Below, piece after piece: positions 1 to 9,330 of a stretch of DNA of 64,000 nt. Numbering within the stretch: the first letter of the stretch is position 1; each line of letters begins with the position of its first letter. The notes beneath the pieces are model-generated. The model did not search any database, was not told the DNA's origin, and worked only from the letters and a program-made list of their open reading frames with translations. Made by a program: the position numbers and the translations under genes. Origin of the DNA: Bacteroidetes bacterium OLB9 (lineage in GTDB: Bacteria; Bacteroidota; Bacteroidia; Chitinophagales; Saprospiraceae); NCBI GenBank assembly GCA_001567255.1, contig LNBW01000022.1, forward strand, positions 48,080 through 112,079, read 5' to 3'.

Positions 1-458
1 ACTATACATCCGGTGGAGCAGCTGATTTACCTGACTATTTTGCAGGAAAAATAAAGGATCTTAATTATAAGACACTGCGATTTCCGGGCCATTACCAGTG
101 GGTAAAAGAAACCATCGCCAATATTAATGATAGCGATAACAAAATCAAGGTACTGGAGCAAACCATGCTCAACAATATAGCGCGTGTGGAAGATGATATC
201 GTGATTGTATATGCATCTGTTGAAGGTAAAGACAAAAATGGTGTATTACACAGAAAGGAGAGGTCTTATAAAATAGCACCATCAAAAGTTGGGCATCATC
301 AGTTGAGAGCCATTCAAACGACGACGGCTGCTCCACTTTGCGAGGTCGCTTATATTTTACTTTCCGGAAAGTATAGCGGAACCGTTTTACAAAGTCAGAT
401 TGAACCTAAAGCATTTTTAAACGGACCTTTTGTAAGTGCCATTTATGGCAAATATTAA
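1..458 (+). CDS. Saccharopine dehydrogenase-like protein, C-terminal part
   Basis: The reading frame is open from base 3, so the gene starts left of the window; about 151 C-terminal residues are present. The stretch GGAADLPDYF, followed by YKTLRFPGHYQW and a C-terminal half with TTAAPLCEVAYILLSGK, resembles the substrate-binding C-terminal domain of the saccharopine dehydrogenase / lysine dehydrogenase family. Those are NAD(P)-dependent enzymes of lysine metabolism. The NAD-binding N-terminal half is outside the window, so the exact reaction cannot be decided. An internal ATG at 165 is not the real start because the homologous sequence extends upstream of it. Confidence 0.75.
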   Translation, partial: YTSGGAADLPDYFAGKIKDLNYKTLRFPGHYQWVKETIANINDSDNKIKVLEQTMLNNIARVEDDIVIVYASVEGKDKNGVLHRKERSYKIAPSKVGHHQLRAIQTTTAAPLCEVAYILLSGKYSGTVLQSQIEPKAFLNGPFVSAIYGKY

Positions 459-610
459 TAATCGAGCCGAAGCTATTCAGAACGGCAGGACATGCAATTA
501 TAGAACTGACTATAATAGGTCAATACCTTATAATAGTAGATTAGCCTTGAATGGATTTAAAATCAGATTTTTATTTCGAAGATATTCCTTCATGTGATGT
601 GGCTACAAAT

Positions 611-642
611 ATTGTAAAGTCCAAAATATATTACTATTTTTG
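611..642 (+). promoter_or_regulatory. Bacteroidota-type promoter before the BFN nuclease gene
   Basis: ATTG at 611-614, a 20-base spacer and TATTTTTG at 635-642 match the Bacteroidota -33 TTTG / -7 TAnnTTTG pattern. The implied transcript would start near 649, just before the ATG at 666. Confidence 0.5.
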
Positions 643-665
643 CAGTTTGAATTTATGGTAAGTTA

Positions 666-1250
666 ATGGAGAAAATAAGATTAGATATTATGGCATTATC
701 ACATAGTGTGACACAGTCGCATAATTATGCTGTAGTATTAGGCGAAGAAAACGGAAAAAGAAGGCTACCTATCGTGATAGGAGGTTTTGAAGCGCAAGCT
801 ATTGCTGTTGCATTAGAAAACATGACTCCCAATCGACCGCTTTCTCATGATTTGTTTAAAAATACAATGGATGCTTTTGAGATCAATCTTAAAGAAGTCA
901 TCATCAACAACTTACTTGACGGTATATTTTATGCACAACTGATCTGCGAGCAGTTTGGTAATGTAATCCAGATCGATGCGCGCACCTCAGATGCCATATC
1001 GATGGCAGTTCGATTTGACTGCCCTATATACACTTACGAATTTATCCTTGAGAGTGCCGGTGTCATTCTTGACGAAGATGCCGAAAAAGAAGTAAAAACT
1101 GAACCCGCGAGATCGAAAGCCAAATCCATCGAGGATCTGAGCATTTCTAGCCTTGAAAAAATGCTAGAAGAAGCGCTTGCAAAAGAAGACTACGAGAAAG
1201 CCGCTCAGCTGCGAGATATCATCAATCATAAAAAATCAAGCAATTCATAG
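666..1250 (+). CDS. Bifunctional nuclease (BFN/DUF151) family protein with UVR motif
   Basis: The 194-residue protein has the BFN (DUF151) domain over about residues 1-140, recognisable by the segment LPIVIGGFEAQAIA and by DARTSDAISMAVR. A C-terminal UvrB/UvrC-type motif (about residues 150-186, ending EDYEKAAQLRDII) follows a charged linker. The BFN family includes proteins reported to have DNase/RNase activity. The BFN-UVR combination is the usual form in Bacteroidota, and the UVR helix pair normally mediates protein contacts. It ends 6 bases before pdxJ, so the two are probably co-transcribed. The in vivo substrate is unknown. Confidence 0.85.
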   Translation: MEKIRLDIMALSHSVTQSHNYAVVLGEENGKRRLPIVIGGFEAQAIAVALENMTPNRPLSHDLFKNTMDAFEINLKEVIINNLLDGIFYAQLICEQFGNVIQIDARTSDAISMAVRFDCPIYTYEFILESAGVILDEDAEKEVKTEPARSKAKSIEDLSISSLEKMLEEALAKEDYEKAAQLRDIINHKKSSNS

Positions 1251-1256
1251 CAGACG

Positions 1257-1970
1257 ATGACCAGACTAAGTGTTAATATCAACAAAGTCGCTCTGCTACG
1301 TAATTCCAGAGGTGCTAATTTCCCTGACTTAATCAAGACCGCGATCGACTGTGAAGAGTTTGGAGCACAAGGCATCACGGTGCATCCACGTCCGGATCAA
1401 AGACATGTCAAATACACTGACATTCCAGCACTAAAGGAAGTCGTGACGACAGAATTTAATATAGAAGGTTATCCATCAGAAGCGTTTATCGACCTTGTCA
1501 TCCAAAACAAACCGGATCAATGCACACTAGTACCTGACTTACCGGGAGCATTGACTTCAGACAATGGTTGGGATACCATCGCCCATCAAAAATTTTTAAA
1601 AACAACAGTCAGCAGGCTGCAAGATGCTGGTATACGAGTCAGTCTTTTCATTGACCCGATCGAAGATCGTCTCTATGCTGCTAAAGAAACCGGTACAGAC
1701 AGAATAGAGTTTTACACAGGCCCTTACGCGCATCTTTATACCCAGGAAAAAGCTCAAGCAATATCTGCCTTTATGGCTGCTGCATATGTGTGTAACGATA
1801 TCGGGCTCGGCATCAATGCAGGCCATGACCTCAATTTGGATAATCTAAAATTTTTCAAATCACACATTCCTCAACTGCTTGAAGTTTCGATTGGTCATGC
1901 ACTTATTGTTGATGCGCTTTATTTAGGTTTAAAAAACACCATTCAACTCTACCTCAAAGCATTGAGCTAG
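1257..1970 (+). CDS. pdxJ: Pyridoxine 5'-phosphate synthase
   Basis: PdxJ condenses 1-deoxy-D-xylulose 5-phosphate with 3-amino-2-oxopropyl phosphate to give pyridoxine 5'-phosphate, the last ring-forming step of the DXP-dependent vitamin B6 pathway. The N-terminus RLSVNINKVALLRN, the motif TVHPRPDQRH near residue 40 and the phosphate-binding C-terminal SIGHALIVDALYLGL are characteristic. The 237-residue length is normal for the TIM-barrel family. The gene follows the BFN nuclease gene by 6 bases and converges on the next, minus-strand gene. Several PLP enzymes occur in this window, but they are not linked to it in an operon. Confidence 0.95.
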   Translation: MTRLSVNINKVALLRNSRGANFPDLIKTAIDCEEFGAQGITVHPRPDQRHVKYTDIPALKEVVTTEFNIEGYPSEAFIDLVIQNKPDQCTLVPDLPGALTSDNGWDTIAHQKFLKTTVSRLQDAGIRVSLFIDPIEDRLYAAKETGTDRIEFYTGPYAHLYTQEKAQAISAFMAAAYVCNDIGLGINAGHDLNLDNLKFFKSHIPQLLEVSIGHALIVDALYLGLKNTIQLYLKALS

Positions 1971-2001
1971 GCTAATTTAGGGTTTCATCATTATCAATTA
2001 G

Positions 2002-3219
2002 TTAATGCTCGTGAGATCGTGGTTTGACCTTAGGGTCAGGTATGATTTCCTCAGCTTCAATTTCAAGTCTTGTAGGGCTGTTATCTATAATCGGTTGACC
2101 GGCATTGACCCAGGCAGTATAGATACATGATCCTACCGCATGAATGGATGCACGCATCTGATCTTCAACCATTGACCCCATAGCATTAGTGTATGCTTCA
2201 GTATATTCCGGACACTGGATTCGAATCGTTCTGTCCAGTCGCTCGTCATAACAATAGATCATGTCACTGGCATAAGTTTGGCTCAAGCGTTTTTCAATCA
2301 TTAAGACACTATCCAGATGACTGTGCGCTTTGATTATAATATCCCAGAAATAATCTCGCGGATTTTCAATATAGGTGGCTTTACCAACAAAAAAATCATA
2401 ATCTCGTTCTGCAAATAGTTCCGGGATTCTTGATTCCCAGAAAGCATGAATTCCATCCTGATTTGTCAATTGACCATTATAATTATAGGATGTATGCAAT
2501 GGCACATGTGCATCTGCAATATAATGACCAAATTCAGTGGCTGTCCTTAAAACAGTGGGCATATCTTTATTTTCAAAAGCATAGGTGAGCCTTGACATCA
2601 TCGTCTCAAGATGATATGGCACAATACCAAACTCCGAAAAATGGTCTTCAATCAGTATATCAACATTATTCCGCTGAAAATATGAAGTGCCGAATAACTC
2701 GTCGATATCATAACCGGACAGTTTCCATACCTCATCAAAATACAAGGGTTTAATGACTTTTTTCCAGTATTTAACAAATGTCGGATAATCAATTCCTAAG
2801 CGGATACCTCCAAAATGTTCAGTAGATAAAAAGAAAGAATCAGTTGTGATTTCCTTATTAAAATATAGCGAGTCTGCTCCGGTTACAAATCGAATTTTAC
2901 AATGCTTGATGATGGCTTCTTCAAAATCTCGGGGAACATTATGAAATGGGCTTTTGTCCCAGTAGTCAATATCTATAAAATGACGCGGCCCTTCATGTCG
3001 GGTAGCATATCGCCTTTTATCCGGATCAACCGCATGCTCAGTCATATACTCTATGTTAGCCTTAAAAAAGCCTATGAGTTCAGGTGGCAATGTAAAGACC
3101 GCCATTCTATTGATGAGCCGATGGCCAAAAAATCCCCATGCAACAGGTTTGGAAAATGAAACCAGTAAGCTACAACACAGCACTAAAATTCCATACAACC
3201 AAAATGTTTTGAAACGCAT
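2002..3219 (-). CDS. Secreted zinc-dependent phospholipase C / S1-P1 nuclease family protein
   Basis: The 405-residue product starts with a signal peptide that appears to be cleaved between Ala27 and Trp28. In this superfamily the mature N-terminal Trp is itself a zinc ligand, and Trp28 is followed by GFFGHRLI. Other zinc-ligand-like segments are HFIDIDYW and GHYIADAHVPLHTSYNYNG, followed by HAFWESRIPELF. These place it in the zinc-dependent phospholipase C / S1-P1 nuclease fold. Whether the substrate is a lipid or a nucleic acid cannot be told. It is transcribed alone, convergent with pdxJ and divergent from the thioredoxin-dockerin gene. Confidence 0.8.
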   Translation of the reverse strand: MRFKTFWLYGILVLCCSLLVSFSKPVAWGFFGHRLINRMAVFTLPPELIGFFKANIEYMTEHAVDPDKRRYATRHEGPRHFIDIDYWDKSPFHNVPRDFEEAIIKHCKIRFVTGADSLYFNKEITTDSFFLSTEHFGGIRLGIDYPTFVKYWKKVIKPLYFDEVWKLSGYDIDELFGTSYFQRNNVDILIEDHFSEFGIVPYHLETMMSRLTYAFENKDMPTVLRTATEFGHYIADAHVPLHTSYNYNGQLTNQDGIHAFWESRIPELFAERDYDFFVGKATYIENPRDYFWDIIIKAHSHLDSVLMIEKRLSQTYASDMIYCYDERLDRTIRIQCPEYTEAYTNAMGSMVEDQMRASIHAVGSCIYTAWVNAGQPIIDNSPTRLEIEAEEIIPDPKVKPRSHEH

Positions 3220-3370
3220 CCGTCAATATTTTATCTTAGGACAATTATAGCAATCATTTAGGGAATTATTCATTTTTTAAATTAAAATTATGTCCATCCT
3301 CGATATTTTTTTGATACTTTTTATTGAAAACACTATATTTTTGTAAAATATAATCAAACCATTAAGTCAA

Positions 3371-4375
3371 ATGAAATACCTGAAAAACGCACTATTGGTT
3401 TTAATATTTTTACCTTCTATGTCCTATGCTCAGTTTACCATGCACAATTTTACGGTAACAGACGTACATGGCCAGGTACATCGACTTTATGAAGACTATC
3501 TTGATAAAAACAAAGTAGTAGTGGTTAAATTTTTCTTCACTACATGTCCACCATGCATCGCCAATGCGCCCTATTTTCAACAAAAATATGTAGATTATGG
3601 TGAAGGTAACGGTGATGTAGAGTTCTTTCACATTACCACTATTCCTACTGATTATGATGCTGATGTATTAGCTTATGAAAATCAATACCAACAAACCATG
3701 AAGGGCATCAGCGTGGATGGTGGAGCAAGGCCGATAGCACTAGAATTTAAAGATGGCACATATGGCTCGTGGTATGGCACACCGACTTTTATTGTCATCG
3801 CACCGAATAGGACTTTACACTACCCTGTTCAGTTTTCGCAATTAGATGCACAGATAGCCATAGCAAGAACTGAAAAAAATACAAGTGCTACCACCTTCTC
3901 ACTCTCTCTTAATACACCCGGATACACGCTCACTGATGGACATGTAAAATTTTATCTTCAATCCCAGACAAATCCATCACAAAAGATAGAAATCACTAAA
4001 GACGCTCAGGGACAATACAGCTTCACTTATCCTTCTACCGCATTTCCTGAAATGGAAGAACCGGAAGTCACAATGGAAAGTATCGGCCCGGCCGCATCAA
4101 AAATAGTGACAGCAGCAGATCTTGTAGCGATCCAAAAACACATCCTGCTTCTTGCATCATTTCAAGAAGACTATCAAAAAGCGGCAGCCGATATCAATAG
4201 CGATAATAAAATCACAGCTGCTGATTTATCAGGGCTTCGCAAAGTCATACTACTTCTGAACACGGAGTTTCCTAACCACACTGCTAGTTATAAATCGTTA
4301 CCAGCTACTCAACCAATTAATCCAAGTAACACTAACATTCAGTTCACTATTGTAAAAACGGGCAATGTTAACTGA
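3371..4375 (+). CDS. Secreted TlpA-like thioredoxin protein with a type I dockerin-like module
   Basis: A signal peptide (residues 1-20, ending SMSYA) is followed by a thioredoxin fold with the redox motif C59-P-P-C62 in FFTTCPPCIANAP. A middle beta-rich domain follows. Residues about 243-300 contain two duplicated helix-loop segments, TAADLVAIQKHILLL and DINSDNKITAADLSGLRKVI. The second matches the calcium-binding loop of type I dockerins (DxNxDxxxxxxD). The protein is therefore probably an extracytoplasmic thiol-disulfide protein with a protein-docking or stability module. A -7 box TATTTTTG lies at 3336-3343 with TTTG at 3310-3313. No T9SS tail is recognisable. Confidence 0.75.
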   Translation: MKYLKNALLVLIFLPSMSYAQFTMHNFTVTDVHGQVHRLYEDYLDKNKVVVVKFFFTTCPPCIANAPYFQQKYVDYGEGNGDVEFFHITTIPTDYDADVLAYENQYQQTMKGISVDGGARPIALEFKDGTYGSWYGTPTFIVIAPNRTLHYPVQFSQLDAQIAIARTEKNTSATTFSLSLNTPGYTLTDGHVKFYLQSQTNPSQKIEITKDAQGQYSFTYPSTAFPEMEEPEVTMESIGPAASKIVTAADLVAIQKHILLLASFQEDYQKAAADINSDNKITAADLSGLRKVILLLNTEFPNHTASYKSLPATQPINPSNTNIQFTIVKTGNVN

Positions 4376-4790
4376 TCCAATCCTAACAATTTGATAACTA
4401 GAACTCGATATATTTCAAAAAAACATTCGCAAATAGCGATGTCAATTATAGCTTACATTGTAATTTCTCCCTAGTTACTCATTAGGGATTTACTATATAA
4501 TAATGGTGTTTCAAATTTAATTCAGTATTCGTTTGTCTATTCTCGATATAGTATAACTATGGCTGCGGAATAAAAAACTCAGAGCCTCATAGCTATTTTG
4601 TATCATTTCCTTACGTAACAAAGTCAAATGAGCGATATGGGTTTAACAATTCAAAATAGCGGGATAAGATAATACTTTTCTATAATTATCAAATTCCAAA
4701 AGCAACCTTTAGAATAGACATAAGTCCCCATTTGTTAATGTAAGTTTAAAAATTTACCTTGAAATTAAGCAGCTCATGTTTTATTGACTT
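4376..4790. other. Non-coding stretch, nothing recognised
   Basis: This AT-rich gap of about 415 bases has no convincing reading frame, RNA gene or terminator. The only structure seen is a short inverted repeat (CCCTA...TAGGG) around 4469-4488. Confidence 0.4.
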
Positions 4791-4806
4791 TAATTTTGTA
4801 CCTTTG
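4791..4806 (+). promoter_or_regulatory. Two overlapping -7 boxes upstream of the UPF0173-parAB cluster
   Basis: TAATTTTG (4791-4798) and TACCTTTG (4799-4806) are consecutive perfect TAnnTTTG boxes, with TTGAC just upstream at 4784-4788. They would give a leader of about 115 bases before the ATG at 4932. The -33 element is not clear. Confidence 0.45.
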
Positions 4807-4931
4807 CACACCAATTGCAACCCTCTTTTGTGGTAATTCATTCTTTAAATTCAGGACTTTAAGAGATAAGTATCGGATATTATTGATAATTATATATAAA
4901 GTATTTATTAATTTGACTATATAAATTCACT

Positions 4932-5612
4932 ATGACACTCAGATATTTAGGACAGTCATCTTTTCAAGCCGAATTCGGTGGAAAACATTTGGTTTTTGAC
5001 CCAATGATCAAGGCCAATGAATTAGCAAGAGATATTGATATCGATACCATAAAAGCAGATTATGTATTATTGTCCCATGGCCACAGCGACCATGTTGAAG
5101 ATGCAGAGCATATAGCAAAGAACAATAATGCAACACTGATTTCAAACTTTGAAATCGTATCATGGTATCAAGACAGAGGATTGAAAGGTCATCCAATGAA
5201 TCTGGGTGGCAAGTTCAGTTTTGATTTTGGAACTGTCAAGTATGTTAATGCCATTCACTCCAGCATGCTTCCAGACGGTAGTTATGGAGGAGCATCAGGA
5301 GGATTTGTCATCTGGAACAACGAGAAGCGTTTTTACTTTGCAGGTGACACTGCGCTCACTATGGACTTGAAACTCATACCGATGACCTGTCCTAAGCTGG
5401 ACTTTGCTATATTGCCTATAGGCGACAACTTTACTATGGGATATGATGATGCAGTACTAGCTGCGGAATTTATTCAGTGCGACAAGATTATCGCATGTCA
5501 TTTTGATACATTTGGGTACATCAAGATAGACCATGAGGCAGCAAAAGCGGCATTCAAAAAAGAAGGTAAAGAATTAATCATCCTCAGTGTCGGGGAAAGC
5601 ATACAATTATAA
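4932..5612 (+). CDS. UPF0173-type metal-dependent hydrolase (metallo-beta-lactamase fold)
   Basis: The 226-residue protein carries the metal-binding motif H49-G-H-S-D-H54 in LLSHGHSDHVEDAE, a further His in AIHSS, and FAGDTALTMDLKLI with the bridging Asp. It ends with HFDTFGYI. The size and the order of these motifs match the UPF0173 / YtkL group of the metallo-beta-lactamase superfamily; their physiological substrate is unknown. It lies 12 bases upstream of parA and probably shares its transcript. Confidence 0.88.
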   Translation: MTLRYLGQSSFQAEFGGKHLVFDPMIKANELARDIDIDTIKADYVLLSHGHSDHVEDAEHIAKNNNATLISNFEIVSWYQDRGLKGHPMNLGGKFSFDFGTVKYVNAIHSSMLPDGSYGGASGGFVIWNNEKRFYFAGDTALTMDLKLIPMTCPKLDFAILPIGDNFTMGYDDAVLAAEFIQCDKIIACHFDTFGYIKIDHEAAKAAFKKEGKELIILSVGESIQL

Positions 5613-5624
5613 TATTTTAATTTT

Positions 5625-6411
5625 ATGGGCAAAATTATAGCCATAGCCAACCAAAAAGGTGGCGTCGGAAAGACAACCACTGCCATTAATCTCGCAGCGG
5701 CACTTGCCATTCTGGAGAATAAAGTCCTACTGATAGATGCAGATCCTCAAGCCAATGCAACCTCGGGAGTCGGTGTTGTAGGCGATCAAATCAGCATCAC
5801 CACCTACGAATGTCTTACAGAAAATGCTGATCCGCATGATGGCATTGTATCCACTCAAACCCCTAATCTAGATCTACTGCCATCTTCTATTGACTTAGTG
5901 GGAGCAGAAATAGAGCTTGTCAACGCTGAAGACCGTGAATTTAAAATGCGTCAGCTGATAGAAAAAAGTTCGAGATGAGTACGATTATATTTTTATAGAT
6001 TGTTTGCCTTCACTAGGGTTGATTACACTCAATGCACTCACAGCAGCCGACAGTGTTCTGGTGCCAGTGCAATGTGAATTTTTCTCTCTCGAAGGTTTCG
6101 GCAAACTCAAGGACACCATCAACCTGATACAACAATCCATCAACCCTAATCTTGTGGTAGAAGGAGTCGTGCTTTCCATGTACGATCAAAGACTTCGCAT
6201 GGCCAATATGGTCATTGAAGAGATCCGCAACATCATTTCGGATCGCATCTACGAGACTATCATCCATAGAAACAGTAAAATCGGAGAAGCACCTTCATTG
6301 GGTCAACCAGTCATCATCTATGATGCAAGTAGTAAAGGTGCTATCAACTTTTTAAATCTGGCCCAGGAGTTTCTAACTGTACAACAGACAGAAAAAATTT
6401 TTCAAAGCTAA
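5625..6411 (+). CDS. parA: Chromosome-partitioning ATPase ParA (frameshifted)
   Basis: ParA is a deviant-Walker ATPase that segregates the chromosome origin together with ParB. The Walker A motif KGGVGKTT is at residues 11-18 and [10 protein letters not shown] follows near residue 39. The frame stops at 5978, but the homologous continuation [17 protein letters not shown] lies in the next frame. It is restored by removing one A from the six-A run at 5962-5967, after which the protein runs to 6411 (about 261 residues, the normal length). The rest, including [21 protein letters not shown], is intact. A sequencing error is the simplest explanation. parB starts 9 bases downstream. Confidence 0.9.
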
Positions 6412-6420
6412 TCAGCGACC

Positions 6421-7320
6421 ATGAATAAAAAAAATGAAGTTTCAAAAGGCCTTCGGTCTTTACTCAATAATATAGAAAAAACAAATAATCCACTGGAGCG
6501 ATCTAAACTGGTCAAAGAATTATCGAGCTGTATTGCAATGATTCATCCTGATCAGGTAGAAGTCAACCCTTTTCAACCTAGATCTGAGTTTGATGAAAAT
6601 CAGTTAAGTGAACTAGCCAAATCTATTCAAAACAGTGGATTGATACAGCCTATTACGGTGAGGAGTCTTGGAGGAAATAAATACCAGCTCATCTCAGGTG
6701 AGCGAAGACTTCGAGCCTCCAAAATAGCCGGGCTCAAGGAGATTCCTGCATATATCCGTGTGGCCAATGACCAGGAAATGTTAGAAATGGCACTCGTCGA
6801 AAACATCCAGCGTGCTGACCTTAATGCAGTGGAAATAGCCATTTCCTACCAGAGGTTGATGGAAGAGTGCAATCTGACCCACGAGCAGCTTTCTGAGCGT
6901 GTAGGGAAAGACAGAAGTACTGTCACTAATTATGTGCGCTTGCTGAAGCTACCTGCACAAATCCAAGCTTCCGTCAAAAATGGAGACTTGTCAATGGGGC
7001 ACGCAAGAGCACTAGCAGGCGTAGAAGACCTCGGATTACAATCAAAACTTTACAATGACACCATCAGCCAGCACCTTTCTGTGCGTGCACTCGAATCACT
7101 AATTAAAGACCACACGCAGACCAAAACAAGCAAGAAAGAACCTGCTGAAAACAAAAATGTATTTACGGCTGAAGTTATCAAAATTAAAGACCAACTCAGC
7201 AGGCAATTTGGAACAAAGGTGGACATCAAACGAGCTGGAGATGGTAGTGGAAGTATCACTTTTAGGTTTAACTCTGATGATGACTTTAATAACATCACTG
7301 AATTGCTCATGCAAAACTAA
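6421..7320 (+). CDS. parB: Chromosome-partitioning protein ParB
   Basis: The 299-residue protein contains the ParB N-terminal CTPase domain, with NPFQPRSEFDE, LIQPITVR and GERRLRASKIAGL (box II). A helix-turn-helix parS-binding region follows (LSERVGKDRSTVTNYVRLLKLP), then MGHARAL and a C-terminal dimerisation region. ParB loads on parS sites near the origin and works with ParA from the gene just upstream. The length is normal. No convincing parS site was found in this window. Confidence 0.95.
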   Translation: MNKKNEVSKGLRSLLNNIEKTNNPLERSKLVKELSSCIAMIHPDQVEVNPFQPRSEFDENQLSELAKSIQNSGLIQPITVRSLGGNKYQLISGERRLRASKIAGLKEIPAYIRVANDQEMLEMALVENIQRADLNAVEIAISYQRLMEECNLTHEQLSERVGKDRSTVTNYVRLLKLPAQIQASVKNGDLSMGHARALAGVEDLGLQSKLYNDTISQHLSVRALESLIKDHTQTKTSKKEPAENKNVFTAEVIKIKDQLSRQFGTKVDIKRAGDGSGSITFRFNSDDDFNNITELLMQN

Positions 7321-7334
7321 GCTGAAAACATTCT

Positions 7335-7970
7335 ATGAGCCGCATTCTTCCTTTAGTTATTTTCTCCATTGCACTATTATACACATGTAAAGTCAACGGT
7401 CAAGTGGATGGAGGATTAGATCCATTTGGAAGACCCATAGTAATCGACACTTCAGCGTTAAATGAAAACGACACAATCATTCACAAAGGTGGTTTTTTCT
7501 CTCTTTTCACTGGTAAACCAGGCAAAGCAGCGCTCTACAGTCTGCTCATACCTTCGGGCGGACAAATTTATAATAAAAAATGGTGGAAAGTGCCTCTAGC
7601 ATTAGGAATAGACGGCTCACTGACTTATGTTTTGATTTACAACCGGAGCCATTATAAAACAGCACAACAAAACTATCTCACAGCGCTCGAAACAGGAGAC
7701 CCTAGGGCTTCAAGATACAAACAACAAAGGGATTTTTACCGAAAATGGAGTGAATATTCATGGTTATGGCTTATTGGTGGGCATCTGATCACCGTAGTCG
7801 ATGCATTTGTGGATCGGCATATGATGGAATTTGATATCAGCCCGGACTTATCATTATACCCTATTCAGGAAATATCCAACACCCCAACAATGGTCATCAA
7901 TGCCGGTATAAAAATCAACCTCCATCACAACTATCAAAAGTCACCTAATAGAGACTTCCTCATGCCATAA
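7335..7970 (+). CDS. DUF5683 membrane protein
   Basis: This is a 211-residue protein with a signal peptide. A conserved core, FTGKPGKAALYSLLIPSGGQIYNKKWWKVPLALG, runs into hydrophobic helices and ends WLIGGHLITVVDAFVDRHM. This is the DUF5683 pattern. Genes of this family often follow parA-parB in Bacteroidota, and it lies here 14 bases after parB, so co-transcription is likely. The function is unknown; a link with the envelope or with chromosome segregation is only suggested by position. Confidence 0.8.
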   Translation: MSRILPLVIFSIALLYTCKVNGQVDGGLDPFGRPIVIDTSALNENDTIIHKGGFFSLFTGKPGKAALYSLLIPSGGQIYNKKWWKVPLALGIDGSLTYVLIYNRSHYKTAQQNYLTALETGDPRASRYKQQRDFYRKWSEYSWLWLIGGHLITVVDAFVDRHMMEFDISPDLSLYPIQEISNTPTMVINAGIKINLHHNYQKSPNRDFLMP

Positions 7971-7986
7971 CCTAAACCAACGGTGA

Positions 7987-9183
7987 TTACTTTTTTCCTG
8001 GATATACTTTAAGCGCTTCTTCCAGACATTTGACAGCTGCCACTAATGACTCTTTTTTCAGAACATAAGCTACCCTAGCTTCATCTCTCCCTAAGCCTTG
8101 AGTGGCATAAAACCCACTAGCTGGAGCCATCATAACAGTTTCACCATTATACTCAAAGTCTTCTAGCAACCACTGACAGAAGCGCTCAGTATCATCCACA
8201 GGAAAACGCACTACTACATAAAATGCACCTTTAGGCTTAGTACAAAACACGCCAGGTATTTTATTCAGCCCATCCACCAGGATATTTCTTCTTTCTACGT
8301 ATTCGGCGATGACGTGCTCAAAATAGGAATGCGGCGTATCTAGTGCTGCTTCGGCTGCGACCTGATCTACGGTCGGCGGTGATAATCGCGCCTGACCAAA
8401 CTTTAGTGCTGCAGCCATAACTTCCTTATTTTTAGAGATCATCGCTCCTATTCTGGCACCACACATAGAGTAACGCTTAGATACAGAATCTACAACAATA
8501 ACGTTTTGCTCGATACCGTCAAGATTCAGTGCAGAAAAGGGTCTATATCCGTCATAGCAAAATTCGCGATAGACTTCATCAGCAAATAGAAATAGATCAT
8601 GCTCTTTGACAATATCACGAAGCTTCTCCAGTTCTTCCTGCGAGTAAAGATATCCTGTGGGATTGCCCGGATTACAAATGACAATAGCCTTGGTTCTAGA
8701 GGTGATTTTTTTCTCAAATTCCTCTACCGGAGGAAGCGCAAAACCATCTTCAATACGAGAGGTCACCGGCACCACTTTAAGTCCGGCATAAGCAGCAAAT
8801 CCATTATAATTAGCATAAAATGGTTCAGGAATGATAATTTCATCTCCAGGATTGCAAGTCGTCATAAATCCAAAAATCAATGCTTCAGATCCGCCTGTCG
8901 TCACAATGATATCTTCGGAATCAACGGGTATGCCTTGATTCTTATAATATATCGATAGCTTGTTGCGATAAGATTCAAAACCTGCTGAATGACTATATTC
9001 GATAACTTTGTCATTAAAATTATGAATGGCATGCAGTGCTGCGTCCGGTGTTTCGATATCCGGCTGTCCGATATTCAGATGATACACGAGCTTACCCTGC
9101 CTTTTGGCTTCTTCTGAATAAGGTACCAGTTTTCTAATCGGCGATGCCGGCATAATGACGGCCTTTTCTGATATTCTAGGCAT
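7987..9183 (-). CDS. Class I/II PLP-dependent aminotransferase
   Basis: The 398-residue protein of the AspC/AAT fold I family has LNIGQPDIETPD, VTTGGSEALIFG, ICNPGNPTGYLYS, LFADEVYREF and the PLP-lysine segment VVDSVSKRYSMCGARIG. It probably transfers an amino group between aspartate, or another amino acid, and a 2-oxo acid; the exact pair cannot be read. The start was set at the ATG at 9183 (MPRISEKAVIMPASPIRKL). An in-frame upstream start at 9306 would add 41 residues with no family similarity and would overlap the promoter of the divergent carbonic anhydrase gene. Confidence 0.88.
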   Translation of the reverse strand: MPRISEKAVIMPASPIRKLVPYSEEAKRQGKLVYHLNIGQPDIETPDAALHAIHNFNDKVIEYSHSAGFESYRNKLSIYYKNQGIPVDSEDIIVTTGGSEALIFGFMTTCNPGDEIIIPEPFYANYNGFAAYAGLKVVPVTSRIEDGFALPPVEEFEKKITSRTKAIVICNPGNPTGYLYSQEELEKLRDIVKEHDLFLFADEVYREFCYDGYRPFSALNLDGIEQNVIVVDSVSKRYSMCGARIGAMISKNKEVMAAALKFGQARLSPPTVDQVAAEAALDTPHSYFEHVIAEYVERRNILVDGLNKIPGVFCTKPKGAFYVVVRFPVDDTERFCQWLLEDFEYNGETVMMAPASGFYATQGLGRDEARVAYVLKKESLVAAVKCLEEALKVYPGKK

Positions 9184-9283
9184 AATTTCAATTTTAGCCT
9201 GGCAAAAATACGCAAAAGTTTTTAGTCCTGATTTTATTTTATGCTTAATTATTAGCAGTTCATCAATCTTATTGACAAATAAT

Positions 9284-9315
9284 TTTGGTCGAAAGACGAA
9301 GGTCAACTAACTTTA
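9284..9315 (+). promoter_or_regulatory. Bacteroidota-type promoter of the carbonic anhydrase gene
   Basis: TTTG at 9284-9287, a 20-base spacer and TAACTTTA at 9308-9315 (one mismatch to TAnnTTTG). The expected transcript start is near 9322, nine bases before the ATG. Confidence 0.55.
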
Positions 9316-9330
9316 CAACAAAATAAAGAT

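Noticed and set aside
9184..9306. Longer N-terminus for the aminotransferase
   Set aside because: The extra 41 residues have no family similarity and overlap the carbonic anhydrase promoter.
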